From Marinihelvus sp942491555 (lineage in GTDB: Bacteria > Pseudomonadota > Gammaproteobacteria > Xanthomonadales > SZUA-36): 64,000 bases of DNA. The stretch is from contig CALOBN010000001.1 in assembly GCA_942491555.1 (NCBI GenBank), positions 186,001 through 250,000 of the forward strand, written 5' to 3'. Below are positions 38,542 to 47,718 of this stretch, in pieces. The stretch's first letter is position 1, and every line of letters starts with the position of its first letter. The notes below the pieces were generated by a model. It was given only the letters and a program-made list of their open reading frames with translations, did no database searches and was not told the DNA's origin. The position numbers were made by a program, and so were the translations under genes.

Positions 38542-40341
38542 ATGGAACAGCAACGCATTCGTAATTTTTCCATTATTGCCCACGTTGACCATGGCAAGTC
38601 GACCCTGGCCGACCGGTTTATCCAGATCTGCGGTGCACTGACCGAGCGGGAAATGTCTGCGCAGGTGCTGGACACCATGGACATTGAGCGCGAGCGGGGT
38701 ATCACCATCAAGGCCCAGTCGGTGACCCTCAATTACATCGCGAGGGATGGCGAAACCTATCATTTGAATTTTATTGATACCCCGGGCCATGTTGACTTTT
38801 CCTACGAGGTGTCGCGTTCCCTGTCCGCCTGTGAAGGTGCGCTGCTGGTGGTTGATGCTGCGCAAGGCGTAGAGGCGCAGAGCGTCGCAAACTGTTACAC
38901 CGCGGTTGAGCTGGGTCTGGAAGTTATCCCGGTTCTGAACAAAATCGACCTGCCCTCGGCCGAGCCGGAGCGTGTCAAACACCAGATTGAAGACATCATC
39001 GGCATCGAGGCGCAAGACGCTCCGGAGGTCAGTGCCAAGACCGGTGTCGGTGTTGTGGATGTTCTCGAGGAACTGGTCAAACGTGTCCCGCCGCCGACAG
39101 GCGACCCCACGGCACCGCTTAAAGCCCTGATCATCGACAGCTGGTTCGACAACTACCTGGGCATTGTGTCGCTGGTTCGTATCGTGGACGGCAGTGTTCG
39201 CAAGCGGGAAAAAATCAAGATCATGACCACCGGTGAATTGCACCAGGTTGAACAGCTGGGTGTGTTTAACCCGAAGCGTGAAGGCCGCGATTCACTCAGT
39301 GCCGGCGAAGTGGGATTCCTGGTAGCCGGCATCAAGGATGTTCATGGCGCCCCGGTGGGCGACACCATTACCAGTGCGGTCAAGCCGGCTGCCGAGCCAT
39401 TGCCTGGTTTTCAGGCCATGCAGCCACGTGTTTTCGCAGGCCTGTTTCCAACCGACTCCGATGACTTTGCCGACCTGCGCGAGGCACTGGAGAAGCTGCG
39501 TCTGAACGACGCGGCCTTGCATTTCGAGCCTGAGACTTCCGAGGCGCTGGGTTTCGGGTTTCGCTGCGGATTTCTTGGTCTGTTGCACATGGATATCGTG
39601 CAGGAGCGGCTGGAGCGGGAGTACGGTGTCGAGCTGATCACCACGGCGCCAACCGTAATTTACGAGGTGGTCACAACAGACGGCGCGGTCTTGTCACTGG
39701 AGAACCCAGCCGATCTGCCCCCGGTAAACAAGATTGTCGAAATCCGCGAGCCGATTATTCAGGCCAATATACTGGTCCCGCAGGATTATGTCGGCGCTGT
39801 TATTGGCCTGTGTGAAGAAAAACGCGGCCGGCAAAAAGGCATGCAATATCTGGGCGGGCAAGTCACGGTCAACTATGAGCTGCCCATGGCTGAAGTGGTT
39901 CTCGACTTTTTCGACCGGTTAAAATCGGTCAGCCGGGGCTATGCCTCCTTTGACTATCATTTTTTGCGCTATGAGGCCGGGCCCTTTGTGCGGGTGGATA
40001 TACTGATTAACGGCGAAAGCGTTGACGCGTTGTCTGTGATCCTGCACCGTGATCAGTCGCAACGCCGCGGTCGCGAACTGGCTGAGCGTATGCGCGAGCT
40101 TATCCCGCGGCAGATGTTTGATGTGGCGATTCAGGCGGCGCTTGGTTCACAGATTATTGCCCGGTCTACGGTTAAAGCGCTGCGCAAGAATGTGACCGCA
40201 AAGTGTTACGGGGGTGATGCAAGCCGCAAGCGTAAATTGCTGGAAAAGCAAAAGGCCGGCAAAAAACGCATGAAGCAGGTAGGCCGGGTGGAGATCCCGC
40301 AGGAAGCGTTCCTGGCTGTACTCCAGCAGGACAAGAAGTAA
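38542..40341 (+). CDS. lepA: Elongation factor 4 (LepA) GTPase
   Basis: A 599-residue translational GTPase. G1 is AHVDHGKSTLADR at about 13-25, switch II DTPGHVDFSYEVSRSL near 78, and NKIDLPSAEP near 132. The EF-G-like domains II, III and V are followed by the LepA-specific C-terminal domain ending in basic KRKLLEKQKAGKKRMKQVG. LepA acts on stalled or maturing ribosomes. It starts 50 bases after the terminator and is followed by lepB. Confidence 0.97.
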   Translation: MEQQRIRNFSIIAHVDHGKSTLADRFIQICGALTEREMSAQVLDTMDIERERGITIKAQSVTLNYIARDGETYHLNFIDTPGHVDFSYEVSRSLSACEGALLVVDAAQGVEAQSVANCYTAVELGLEVIPVLNKIDLPSAEPERVKHQIEDIIGIEAQDAPEVSAKTGVGVVDVLEELVKRVPPPTGDPTAPLKALIIDSWFDNYLGIVSLVRIVDGSVRKREKIKIMTTGELHQVEQLGVFNPKREGRDSLSAGEVGFLVAGIKDVHGAPVGDTITSAVKPAAEPLPGFQAMQPRVFAGLFPTDSDDFADLREALEKLRLNDAALHFEPETSEALGFGFRCGFLGLLHMDIVQERLEREYGVELITTAPTVIYEVVTTDGAVLSLENPADLPPVNKIVEIREPIIQANILVPQDYVGAVIGLCEEKRGRQKGMQYLGGQVTVNYELPMAEVVLDFFDRLKSVSRGYASFDYHFLRYEAGPFVRVDILINGESVDALSVILHRDQSQRRGRELAERMRELIPRQMFDVAIQAALGSQIIARSTVKALRKNVTAKCYGGDASRKRKLLEKQKAGKKRMKQVGRVEIPQEAFLAVLQQDKK

Positions 40342-40378
40342 ACCGGCAGTTTCCGGAAAACAATAACAGGCACAGCCC

Positions 40379-41179
40379 ATGACATTTGATTTCGCTCTTA
40401 TCCTTGTTGTCCTGACGCTCCTGACGGGGCTGATCTGGTTACTTGACCATCTGTTTTTCAAACGCAAGCGTATGGACCGCCTGGCCGGTGCAGGTGATGA
40501 CCCGGGCCGGGAACCGGTGGCAGTGGAATACTCCCGTTCGCTGTTTCCGGTGTTGTTGATTGTGCTGCTGTTCCGCTCGTTTTTGTTTGAGCCCTTCAAG
40601 ATCCCGTCCGGTTCAATGATCCCGACGCTGCTGATCGGTGATTTCATTGTCGTGAATAAATTCAGCTATGGGCTTCGCCTGCCCGTGCTGAACACAAAAT
40701 TTGTAGAGTTTGGTGAGCCGCGGCGTGGTGATGTGGTGGTTTTTCGTTATCCCGTCGACGAATCGGTCAATTTCATCAAGCGGGTCATCGGTCTGCCCGG
40801 TGACTCTGTGACTTATCGCAATAAGCAGTTCTTTATCAATGGAGAGTCTATTGAGCTGGTTGCCAGTGCGCCGCTTTTGTCGTCGGAGCTTAAGTGTTCC
40901 ACGCCACGCAGTGACGCCCTGAGGGTTCGCGAGGATCTGGGCCGGATGCGCCATGATATTCTGCTGCATGAGTCGATTCCCGGTCGCGACGGGCAGTGGG
41001 TGGTGCCGGAAGGACACTATTTTATGGTGGGAGACAACCGGGACCGCAGTAATGATTCGCGTGCCTGGGGCTTCGTTCCCGAGGAGAACCTGGTTGGTAA
41101 AGCGGTCGGTATCTGGTTAAATCTGGATGTTAACCAGGGTTGTGCAGACTGGGGCAGGATCGCTACCGGAATAGAATAG
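40379..41179 (+). CDS. lepB: Signal peptidase I
   Basis: A 266-residue inner-membrane protease that removes signal peptides. Two N-terminal membrane helices lie at about 5-22 and 54-70. The catalytic serine is S79 in KIPSGSMIPTL and the lysine base is K134 in NFIKRVIGLPGD. The GDNRDRSNDSRAWGFVP box near 215 completes the family pattern. It follows lepA by 37 bases. Confidence 0.96.
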   Translation: MTFDFALILVVLTLLTGLIWLLDHLFFKRKRMDRLAGAGDDPGREPVAVEYSRSLFPVLLIVLLFRSFLFEPFKIPSGSMIPTLLIGDFIVVNKFSYGLRLPVLNTKFVEFGEPRRGDVVVFRYPVDESVNFIKRVIGLPGDSVTYRNKQFFINGESIELVASAPLLSSELKCSTPRSDALRVREDLGRMRHDILLHESIPGRDGQWVVPEGHYFMVGDNRDRSNDSRAWGFVPEENLVGKAVGIWLNLDVNQGCADWGRIATGIE

Positions 41180-41282
41180 ACGGCGGCGATTAACCGTGTG
41201 GCAGCAAATTTTAGCCTGGGGTATCATCCTGACGCATCCTGTTTTATCATAGACTTACATTCAAGCATTGAGAACTGGCATC

Positions 41283-41651
41283 ATGATTGTGCGAAAACAA
41301 GAAGGCATGAGCCTTGTGGGGTTTCTCATTGTGCTGTCCCTGGTGGTGTTTGTTGCTTACCTGGGCATGCGCATTGTGCCGATTTACCTTGAGTTTTATT
41401 CAGTGAAGAGTGCCATGAACGGCCTGGCGAAGCAGCCTGGCAGTGCGCGGTTTTCACCATTCGACATCAAGTCGAGCATGAGCGATCGGCTCAATATCAA
41501 TTACGCAGAAGGCAATCTGGAACCGGAAGACATCAAGGTTGTTCGCGCCAACGGTGTCTGGTTGCAGGTGCGCTACGAGGTGCGCAAGCCGGTAATGGGT
41601 AACCTGGATGTCATTGCGACGTTCGATGAACGCGTCATGCTGAGTAACTGA
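41283..41651 (+). CDS. DUF4845 membrane-anchored protein
   Basis: A 122-residue protein with one N-terminal membrane helix (about 10-30, LVGFLIVLSLVVFVAYLG) and a small soluble domain facing the periplasm. It matches DUF4845, found between lepB and rnc in many gammaproteobacteria; no function is established. The N-terminus KQEGMSLVGFL looks like a type IV pilin-type prepilin start (G, then M-S-L, with a hydrophobic stretch), a resemblance only. I prefer the ATG at 41283 to the TTG at 41268. Confidence 0.8.
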   Translation: MIVRKQEGMSLVGFLIVLSLVVFVAYLGMRIVPIYLEFYSVKSAMNGLAKQPGSARFSPFDIKSSMSDRLNINYAEGNLEPEDIKVVRANGVWLQVRYEVRKPVMGNLDVIATFDERVMLSN

Positions 41652-41693
41652 TCACTTATTTGGGCGTGACCCTTGACGGGTCCCGAAGTTGAC

Positions 41694-42374
41694 ATGTCGC
41701 GCGTATCCGACCAGCTTCCAGGTATACCGCACCGGTTCAATGATCCGTCCCTGCTCACTGAAGCCTTAACCCATCGCAGTCATTCCAGCAGTAACTACGA
41801 GCGTCTTGAGTTTCTGGGCGACGCGGTGCTTAATTTCGTCATTGCCGAGCGTTTGTTCCGGTTGCGCCCCGATGCCAATGAAGGTTCGCTAAGCCGCTTG
41901 CGGTCGCGCGTGGTGCGGGGTGAAACCCTGGCCCGCGTTGCCAGAGGCCTGAAACTCGGTGACTCCCTCGTGATGGGTGAGGGGGAGCTCAAATCGGGTG
42001 GCTATCTTCGCGACTCTATTCTGGCCGATGCGCTCGAAGCGGTTCTCGGTGCTATCTACCTTGATGCCGGATTTGAGTCAGCTGCCCGCGTTATTCGTGA
42101 GATTTTTGAACCGGTGGTCGAACACCTGCCCGATGCCGAGACCCTGAAAGACCCGAAAACCCGGCTTCAGGAATGGTTGCAGGGGCGCGGGCGACCACTT
42201 CCGGTTTATGAACTGGTGGCTGAGGAAGGCGCAGAGCACGCCAAACGATTTCATGTAACCTGCCGTCTGGAGGATGCCGAACTTACCGCGACGGCCATTG
42301 GCACCAGTCGGCGCAAGGCCGAGCAGGCCGCCGCTGACGAACTGCTGACCCGGTGTCGCGAGAGCAAGTTATGA
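41694..42374 (+). CDS. rnc: Ribonuclease III
   Basis: A 226-residue double-strand-specific RNase for rRNA and mRNA processing. The catalytic domain has ERLEFLGDAVLNFVIAERLF near 39 and GGYLRDSILADALEAVLGAIY near 104; the dsRNA-binding domain (about 153-224) ends GTSRRKAEQAAADELL. The frame opens with TTG at 41673; ATG at 41694 fits family length better. Its stop overlaps the era start by 4 bases. Confidence 0.96.
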   Translation: MSRVSDQLPGIPHRFNDPSLLTEALTHRSHSSSNYERLEFLGDAVLNFVIAERLFRLRPDANEGSLSRLRSRVVRGETLARVARGLKLGDSLVMGEGELKSGGYLRDSILADALEAVLGAIYLDAGFESAARVIREIFEPVVEHLPDAETLKDPKTRLQEWLQGRGRPLPVYELVAEEGAEHAKRFHVTCRLEDAELTATAIGTSRRKAEQAAADELLTRCRESKL

Positions 42375-43273
42375 ACGAAGAAACACAAGATTTCCACTTT
42401 GGCTATGTCGGTCTGATTGGCCGCCCGAATGTCGGCAAATCTACCCTGATGAATCAGATTCTCGGTCAAAAACTGAGTATCGTGACGTACAAGCCACAGA
42501 CGACCCGGCAACGTGTTGCCGGAATTAAAACCACCGACAAAGGCCAGGTGGTGTATCTCGATACGCCGGGCATTCATGCCTCCACGGGGCGTGCCCTTAA
42601 TCAATATATGAACCGGGTTGCCAAGGCGACTTTTCGCGACGTGGAAATCATACTTTTCCTGGTCGAAGCCGGGCGCTTCACGCGTCAGGACAAGGCGATT
42701 GCAAAGATGTTAGCGCGCGTCGAGAATCCGGTTTATCTGGTGGTCAACAAGGTCGACACCATCAGTGACAAATCCGAACTGCTCAGTTTTGTCGCTGAGC
42801 TGAAAGAGGCGGTCGCCTGTGATGAGGTATTTATGATCTCGGCACTGCGTGGCAATGGTGTCCAGGACCTTGAAGACAAATTGCTCGATGCACTGCCGTT
42901 TTCCATGCCTTTCTATGATGAGGATCAGATAACGGATCGCAGCGAACGATTCCTGGCCGGGGAGTTCCTGCGCGAGGCCCTGACCTTGCGGCTCCATCAG
43001 GAACTTCCCTATAGCCTTACCGTGGAAATTGAGCGATTCAAACGCGAAGACGGCCTGGTGCGGATTCACGCCATCATCTGGGTGGAGCGTGAAAGTCAGA
43101 AGCAGATTGTGATTGGTAAGGGGGGTCAGGTACTCAAGCAGGTCGGTCGCGACGCCCGTCGCAACCTCGAAAACCTGTTCGAAGAAAAAGTCTTCCTCGA
43201 GACCTGGGTCAAGGTCTCCCGCGACTGGTCGCGCAGTGAGAAAATGCTTGAGCGCATGGGCTTCGATGACTGA
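42371..43273 (+). CDS. era: GTPase Era
   Basis: A 300-residue GTPase with a KH domain that binds the 3' end of 16S rRNA during 30S assembly. G1 is GLIGRPNVGKSTLMN at about 16-30, G3 DTPGIHAS near 65, and NKVDTISDKSEL near 128. The KH segment has ERESQKQIVIGKGGQVLKQVG near 240. The ATG at 42371 overlaps the rnc stop (ATGA), so the two are coupled; a GTG at 42353 is the alternative. Confidence 0.97.
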   Translation: MNEETQDFHFGYVGLIGRPNVGKSTLMNQILGQKLSIVTYKPQTTRQRVAGIKTTDKGQVVYLDTPGIHASTGRALNQYMNRVAKATFRDVEIILFLVEAGRFTRQDKAIAKMLARVENPVYLVVNKVDTISDKSELLSFVAELKEAVACDEVFMISALRGNGVQDLEDKLLDALPFSMPFYDEDQITDRSERFLAGEFLREALTLRLHQELPYSLTVEIERFKREDGLVRIHAIIWVERESQKQIVIGKGGQVLKQVGRDARRNLENLFEEKVFLETWVKVSRDWSRSEKMLERMGFDD

Positions 43274-43345
43274 ATCTGACGTTTGAATCCCAACGCCTGG
43301 TCTGCAGGGCTTGCCCGCCCCCCTTGCTGGTCCTAAGGTGAGCCC

Positions 43346-44107
43346 ATGCAGAAAGTCCAGCTTCAGCCTGCCTATGTTCTTCACGCCCGACCGTTCCGAG
43401 AAAGCAGCCAACTGCTGGAGCTGCTGACCCGTGATGCCGGTCGTGTTGGGCTGGTTGCACGTGGCTCGCGCGGTGCAAAATCACGCTTGCGCGGGGTGCT
43501 GCAACCCTTTCGTCCGCTGTTGGTAAGCTGGAGCCGTCGCGGTGAACTGGGGACCCTTACCGAGGCCAACCAGGTTGCAGCGCCGCCGCCACTGCAGGGT
43601 GAGGCGCTGTTCTGCGGTCTTTACGTTAACGAACTGACCCTGCGCCTGCTGACCCGGGATGATCCGCATCCGGAGGTGTTTGAGCAGTACCGGCAAACAT
43701 TGGAGGGACTGGTTGATGGTGATGGTCTGCAAACAGTTTTGCGGTTATTTGAAAAGCAGCTATTGGATGCGACCGGTTTCGGCCTGATATTGGATCATGA
43801 GCATGGCAGTAAGCAGGCTCTGGATCCGAACGCCTGGTATGACTATCAGCCGGACCGCGGCCCGGTCCGGGTCAGCGCCTCGGGCGCAGGACGGTCCGGA
43901 GTGGTGCAGGGCAGTGCGCTGCTGGCCCTGGATGCCGGTGAAGTCTCGCCGGAGCACTGGCGGTCTTTACGCCTGATGATGAGACGGGTGCTGCGCCAAC
44001 GCCTCGGCGAACGACCGCTGATGAGTGAAGCTTTATATCGTAGCGCCCGACCAGACAAACAAACTCCGGCGAAGCCAGATACGCTCTCCGGTGATGAAGG
44101 TGATTGA
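43346..44107 (+). CDS. recO: DNA repair protein RecO
   Basis: A 253-residue recombination mediator that helps RecR load RecA at gaps. The N-terminal OB fold (about 1-80) has YVLHARPFRESSQLLELLT and GLVARGSRGAKSRLRG; the rest is the helical domain. The zinc-binding cysteines of some RecO proteins are not visible, as in E. coli. It ends in a charged tail. Followed by pdxJ after 1 base. Confidence 0.93.
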   Translation: MQKVQLQPAYVLHARPFRESSQLLELLTRDAGRVGLVARGSRGAKSRLRGVLQPFRPLLVSWSRRGELGTLTEANQVAAPPPLQGEALFCGLYVNELTLRLLTRDDPHPEVFEQYRQTLEGLVDGDGLQTVLRLFEKQLLDATGFGLILDHEHGSKQALDPNAWYDYQPDRGPVRVSASGAGRSGVVQGSALLALDAGEVSPEHWRSLRLMMRRVLRQRLGERPLMSEALYRSARPDKQTPAKPDTLSGDEGD

Positions 44108-44108
44108 T

Positions 44109-44858
44109 ATGAAAAGCACGCAGCATGACAACACATTGTTGCTGGGGGTCAATATTGACCACATAGCAACAATTCGACAGGCACGTGGTACGGATTACCC
44201 TTCGGTACTGCTTGCTGCGGGCGTGGCGGAAGAGGCCGGGGCCGATGCCATTACGGTTCACCTGCGCGAGGACCGGCGACATATCCAGGATGCCGAGGTT
44301 GAAGCCCTGTGTCAGCAGGTACGTACCCGGGTGAACCTGGAAATGGCCGTTACCGATGAGATGCTCGCCATCGCCGAACGTAACCATCCGGCAGACGTCT
44401 GCCTGGTGCCGGAAAAGCGCCAGGAGCTGACCACCGAAGGTGGGCTGGATGTCATCAGCCAGTTCAGCAAGATTCGTGATGCCTGCGCCCGGCTCGCGGA
44501 ATCTGATATTCGTGTTTCCCTGTTTATTGACCCTGACCCTGCACAACTCCAGGCGGCCGCTGACTGCGGTGCACCGGTCATTGAGTTGCATACAGGCACC
44601 TATGCCGAAGAACAGGGGGCCGCGCAGACGCGTGAGTTACAGCGACTGCAAAGGGCGTCTGAGATTGGCCACGACCTGGGCCTGCAGGTCAACGCCGGGC
44701 ATGGCCTGCATTACGAAAACGTTCATCCCATCGTTGATATTCCGCAGATTGTTGAGCTCAATATCGGGCACGCCATTGTCGCGCGGGCCCTGTTTGTCGG
44801 CCTGGGCGAGGCGGTGCGGGAAATGCGCCTGCTTATGCATCGCGGGCCTGTGAGCTGA
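44109..44858 (+). CDS. pdxJ: Pyridoxine 5'-phosphate synthase
   Basis: A 249-residue TIM-barrel enzyme that condenses 1-deoxyxylulose 5-phosphate with 3-amino-2-oxopropyl phosphate. Motifs are LLGVNIDHIATIRQARGTD at the start, ITVHLREDRRHIQD near 48, and NAGHGLHYENVHP near 196. The ORF is open upstream, but GAAGGTGA 8 bases before ATG 44109 fixes the start. In many relatives acpS follows; here rlmD does. Confidence 0.97.
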   Translation: MKSTQHDNTLLLGVNIDHIATIRQARGTDYPSVLLAAGVAEEAGADAITVHLREDRRHIQDAEVEALCQQVRTRVNLEMAVTDEMLAIAERNHPADVCLVPEKRQELTTEGGLDVISQFSKIRDACARLAESDIRVSLFIDPDPAQLQAAADCGAPVIELHTGTYAEEQGAAQTRELQRLQRASEIGHDLGLQVNAGHGLHYENVHPIVDIPQIVELNIGHAIVARALFVGLGEAVREMRLLMHRGPVS

Positions 44859-44886
44859 TGCCCGGACCTGCAGGGCGCGCGAACTG

Positions 44887-46224
44887 ATGGGCCGTAAACG
44901 GGCTTCACCGGAGCCGTTCGAGGTTGAAATTACAGGCCTGAACAAAGCCGGTGCCGGGACGACCACACATAAGGACAAGGCCCTGGCCGTGCGCGGAGCC
45001 CTGCCGGGTGAACGGGTCATGGCACGTAATCTTTTTGGCCGCCGCGTGCGTGGCCAGGCAGAAACGCTCCAGGTGCTGACGGCATCTGCGCAACGCGTGA
45101 CGCCACCGTGTTCGCACTTTGGTACCTGCAGCGCCTGCAGTCTTCAGCATATAGCCCCGCAGGCACAATTAGCCATTAAGCAGCAGCAACTCAGTGATGC
45201 GCTTTGTGCGGCGGGCGTAAAGCCCGCGACAGAGCTGGCGCCACTGGCGGCTGAACGCTGGCACTACCGGCGCAAGGCGCGCTTGTCGGTACGGCTGGTC
45301 AAGGGCAAGGGCAGGGTGCTGGTGGGGTTTCGTGAGCACGACGGTCGCTTTGTGACCGATATGGACAGTTGTGAAACGCTCTACCCGCTGGTGGCTGACG
45401 CACTGCCAGCCCTGAGCGCCCTGATTCAGTCGCTTGATGCAGCCGACCGGGTGCCCCAGATTGAAGCAAGTTGCGGCGACGAGGAAGGCGCGCTGGTTAT
45501 TCGCAACCTTGATCCGCTCGATGCACCCGATCTGGATCGCCTGCGCGCGTTCGAGGAAACTTCCCGGTTACGCATCTATCTGCAGCCCAAGGGCCCTGAT
45601 ACGGTGCACCCTCTGAGCGAAGGCGCTTCCCGCCTGCGCTACACCTTGCCGGAAGAAGGTCTGAGTTTTCGCTTTGAGCCGCTGGATTTTGTGCAGGTCA
45701 ATAACGCACTCAACGCAAAGATGGTCGCCCAGGCAATGGCGTTACTCGCGCCGCAGCCCTCCGACACGGCATTGGATCTGTTCTGCGGGCTGGGCAACTT
45801 CACCTTGCCCCTGGCCAGGCGTTGCAGGGAGGTCACCGGTCTTGAGGTTGCCGATAATCTGCTGGAACGTGCGCGGGCTAATGCCAGGGACAATGGGGTC
45901 GTCAATGCGCATTTTCGCGCGGCTGATCTTTACGGGGAGAACATTGCCGGGCATTGGCCCGCCGGTCAGTTTGACCTTGTGATTCTCGATCCGCCAAGAT
46001 CCGGGGCAGGGCCGGTACTGGCCCATATAGCGGCAAGCGGCGCGCGACGTATCCTGTACGTCTCATGCAACCCGGAAACCCTGGCGCAGGATGCCCGGGT
46101 ATTGTCTGCTGAACACGGCTATGAGCTGAAGGCTGCCGGGGCCATGGACATGTTTCCCCAGACCACGCACATTGAGGCCATGGCGCTGTTTGAGCGCGAC
46201 AACGGGAGTCCTGGTGGCGCTTGA
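44887..46224 (+). CDS. rlmD: 23S rRNA (uracil-1939-C5)-methyltransferase
   Basis: A 445-residue SAM-dependent methyltransferase. An N-terminal TRAM-like domain spans about 8-68. The iron-sulfur cysteines are seen in TPPCSHFGTCSACSLQH near 73-89. The C-terminal Rossmann part has ALDLFCGLGNFTLPLARR near 295, DLVILDPPRSGAG near 360, and the catalytic cysteine in ILYVSCNPETLAQD near 390. It overlaps the CYTH gene by 11 bases. Confidence 0.95.
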   Translation: MGRKRASPEPFEVEITGLNKAGAGTTTHKDKALAVRGALPGERVMARNLFGRRVRGQAETLQVLTASAQRVTPPCSHFGTCSACSLQHIAPQAQLAIKQQQLSDALCAAGVKPATELAPLAAERWHYRRKARLSVRLVKGKGRVLVGFREHDGRFVTDMDSCETLYPLVADALPALSALIQSLDAADRVPQIEASCGDEEGALVIRNLDPLDAPDLDRLRAFEETSRLRIYLQPKGPDTVHPLSEGASRLRYTLPEEGLSFRFEPLDFVQVNNALNAKMVAQAMALLAPQPSDTALDLFCGLGNFTLPLARRCREVTGLEVADNLLERARANARDNGVVNAHFRAADLYGENIAGHWPAGQFDLVILDPPRSGAGPVLAHIAASGARRILYVSCNPETLAQDARVLSAEHGYELKAAGAMDMFPQTTHIEAMALFERDNGSPGGA

Positions 46225-46678
46225 AATTGAACATAAGTTTCTTCTCGATAACGAGACTTGGCGCGCTGAGGTCGAACACTCGGTCAGCATGAAGCAGGCT
46301 TATCTGGGTGGCGACGGCGTTTCGATTCGTATTCGTATTGCAGACGAGACGGCCACGATCAATATCAAACAACTGCGCCTGGGTCGTGAGCGGGAAGAAT
46401 TTGAGTACCCGGTGCCGATGGCTGATGGTCAGCGCCTGTTTGAGCTGGCCGGCGGGGGCAAGGTCGAAAAGATCCGCCACCATGTGCATTTTGAGGGCAA
46501 GCTCTGGGAGATCGATGAATTTGGTGGGCGCAACACGGGACTCGTGGTTGCGGAGATTGAGCTGGATCGCGTCGGTGAACCATTCGCAGTGCCGCCCTGG
46601 GCTGGCCGTGAAGTCACCGATGAGGACCGCTATTACAACGTGGCGCTCGCGCTGCAGCCCTTTGATACCTGGAAATGA
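46214..46678 (+). CDS. CYTH-domain protein (triphosphate-tunnel phosphatase)
   Basis: A 154-residue CYTH protein. The ExExK signature is visible as EIEHK at residues 4-8, followed by IRIRIADETATINIKQ and, near the C-terminus, VVAEIELD. CYTH proteins bind triphosphates with Mg2+ and include inorganic triphosphatases and thiamine triphosphatases. The frame opens earlier, but GTG at 46214, with GGGAG 5 bases before it, places the signature at the N-terminus as the family requires. It is coupled to nagZ through ATGA at 46675. Confidence 0.8.
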   Translation: MALEIEHKFLLDNETWRAEVEHSVSMKQAYLGGDGVSIRIRIADETATINIKQLRLGREREEFEYPVPMADGQRLFELAGGGKVEKIRHHVHFEGKLWEIDEFGGRNTGLVVAEIELDRVGEPFAVPPWAGREVTDEDRYYNVALALQPFDTWK

Positions 46679-47718
46679 GCATGCAAGAATCACAAGCAGC
46701 CCCCGGCCCTGTGCTGATCGGGATTGAGGGTCTTGAGCTTACAAGCCGTGAGCGCATCTGGTTAAACAATCCCCTGGTCGGCGGGGTTGTCCTGTTTACG
46801 CGCAACTATGCACATCTTGCCCAGCTGGAAATGCTGGTGGACAACATTCGTTCAGCGGCAGCGGCCCCGATGCTGATCTGCGTTGATCACGAGGGCGGGC
46901 GGGTGCAGCGCTTCCGTGATGGATTTACCCGTTTACCGCCGCTGGGCCTGCTCGGCAGAATGTATGCCGACAACCCCGAATTTGCCTGCGATTTCGCCTA
47001 TCGACATGGCCGGGTGATGGCGACTGAGCTGCTGGTTGCCGGTGTTGATCACAGTTTTGCGCCGGTCCTGGATCTGGATGCAGATAGTTGCGTGATTGGT
47101 GACCGTGCCTTCGCCGCAGACTCAGAATCGGTATCGGTTCTTGCCGGGCATTACCTGGCCGGCATGCACGACGCCGGCATGCGAACCTGCGGCAAGCACT
47201 TTCCCGGTCATGGTTCGGTGCTTGCCGACTCGCATACCGATGATGTGATTGACGACCGCAGCCTGGCGTCCATCGTTGAGTCCGACCTGGTTCCTTTTCA
47301 GGCGCAACTGGCGCAGCTGGATGCCCTGATGATGGCGCATGTGATTTATCCGCAGGTCGACCACAGGCCGGCGGGCTATTCAGCGATCTGGATCCGGGAA
47401 AAGCTACGCGCTGAGATGGGTTACCAGGGCGTTGTTCTGTCGGATGACCTCGGCATGCATGCGGCAGGGTACGCTGGTAAGCTTGCCGATCGCATGCGTT
47501 TGTCGCTGGATGCCGGTTGTGATGCCGTGCTGGTTTGCCAGCCCGAAGATGTCGCTGTGTTGCTGAAAGAGTGGGGTGATGAGCCGGTACCCGACGGCTC
47601 TGTATTGCTGCAACTTCGTGGACGCAATACCGTTACCCGGGCAGAGCTGGCGACCGTTGGCGAGTGGCGCCACTGGCAACAATCCCTGGCAGAACTGGAG
47701 CACTCACAATGGGCCTGA
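46675..47718 (+). CDS. nagZ: Beta-N-acetylhexosaminidase NagZ
   Basis: A 347-residue family 3 glycoside hydrolase that removes GlcNAc from anhydro-muropeptides in the cytosol during cell-wall recycling. Motifs are CVDHEGGRVQRFRDGFTRL near 64, FAPVLDLD near 126, and the catalytic KHFPGHGSVLADSHTDD near 178. The first ATG overlaps the CYTH stop; a second ATG at 46681 is possible. The hpt start lies inside its 3' end. Confidence 0.95.
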   Translation: MSMQESQAAPGPVLIGIEGLELTSRERIWLNNPLVGGVVLFTRNYAHLAQLEMLVDNIRSAAAAPMLICVDHEGGRVQRFRDGFTRLPPLGLLGRMYADNPEFACDFAYRHGRVMATELLVAGVDHSFAPVLDLDADSCVIGDRAFAADSESVSVLAGHYLAGMHDAGMRTCGKHFPGHGSVLADSHTDDVIDDRSLASIVESDLVPFQAQLAQLDALMMAHVIYPQVDHRPAGYSAIWIREKLRAEMGYQGVVLSDDLGMHAAGYAGKLADRMRLSLDAGCDAVLVCQPEDVAVLLKEWGDEPVPDGSVLLQLRGRNTVTRAELATVGEWRHWQQSLAELEHSQWA

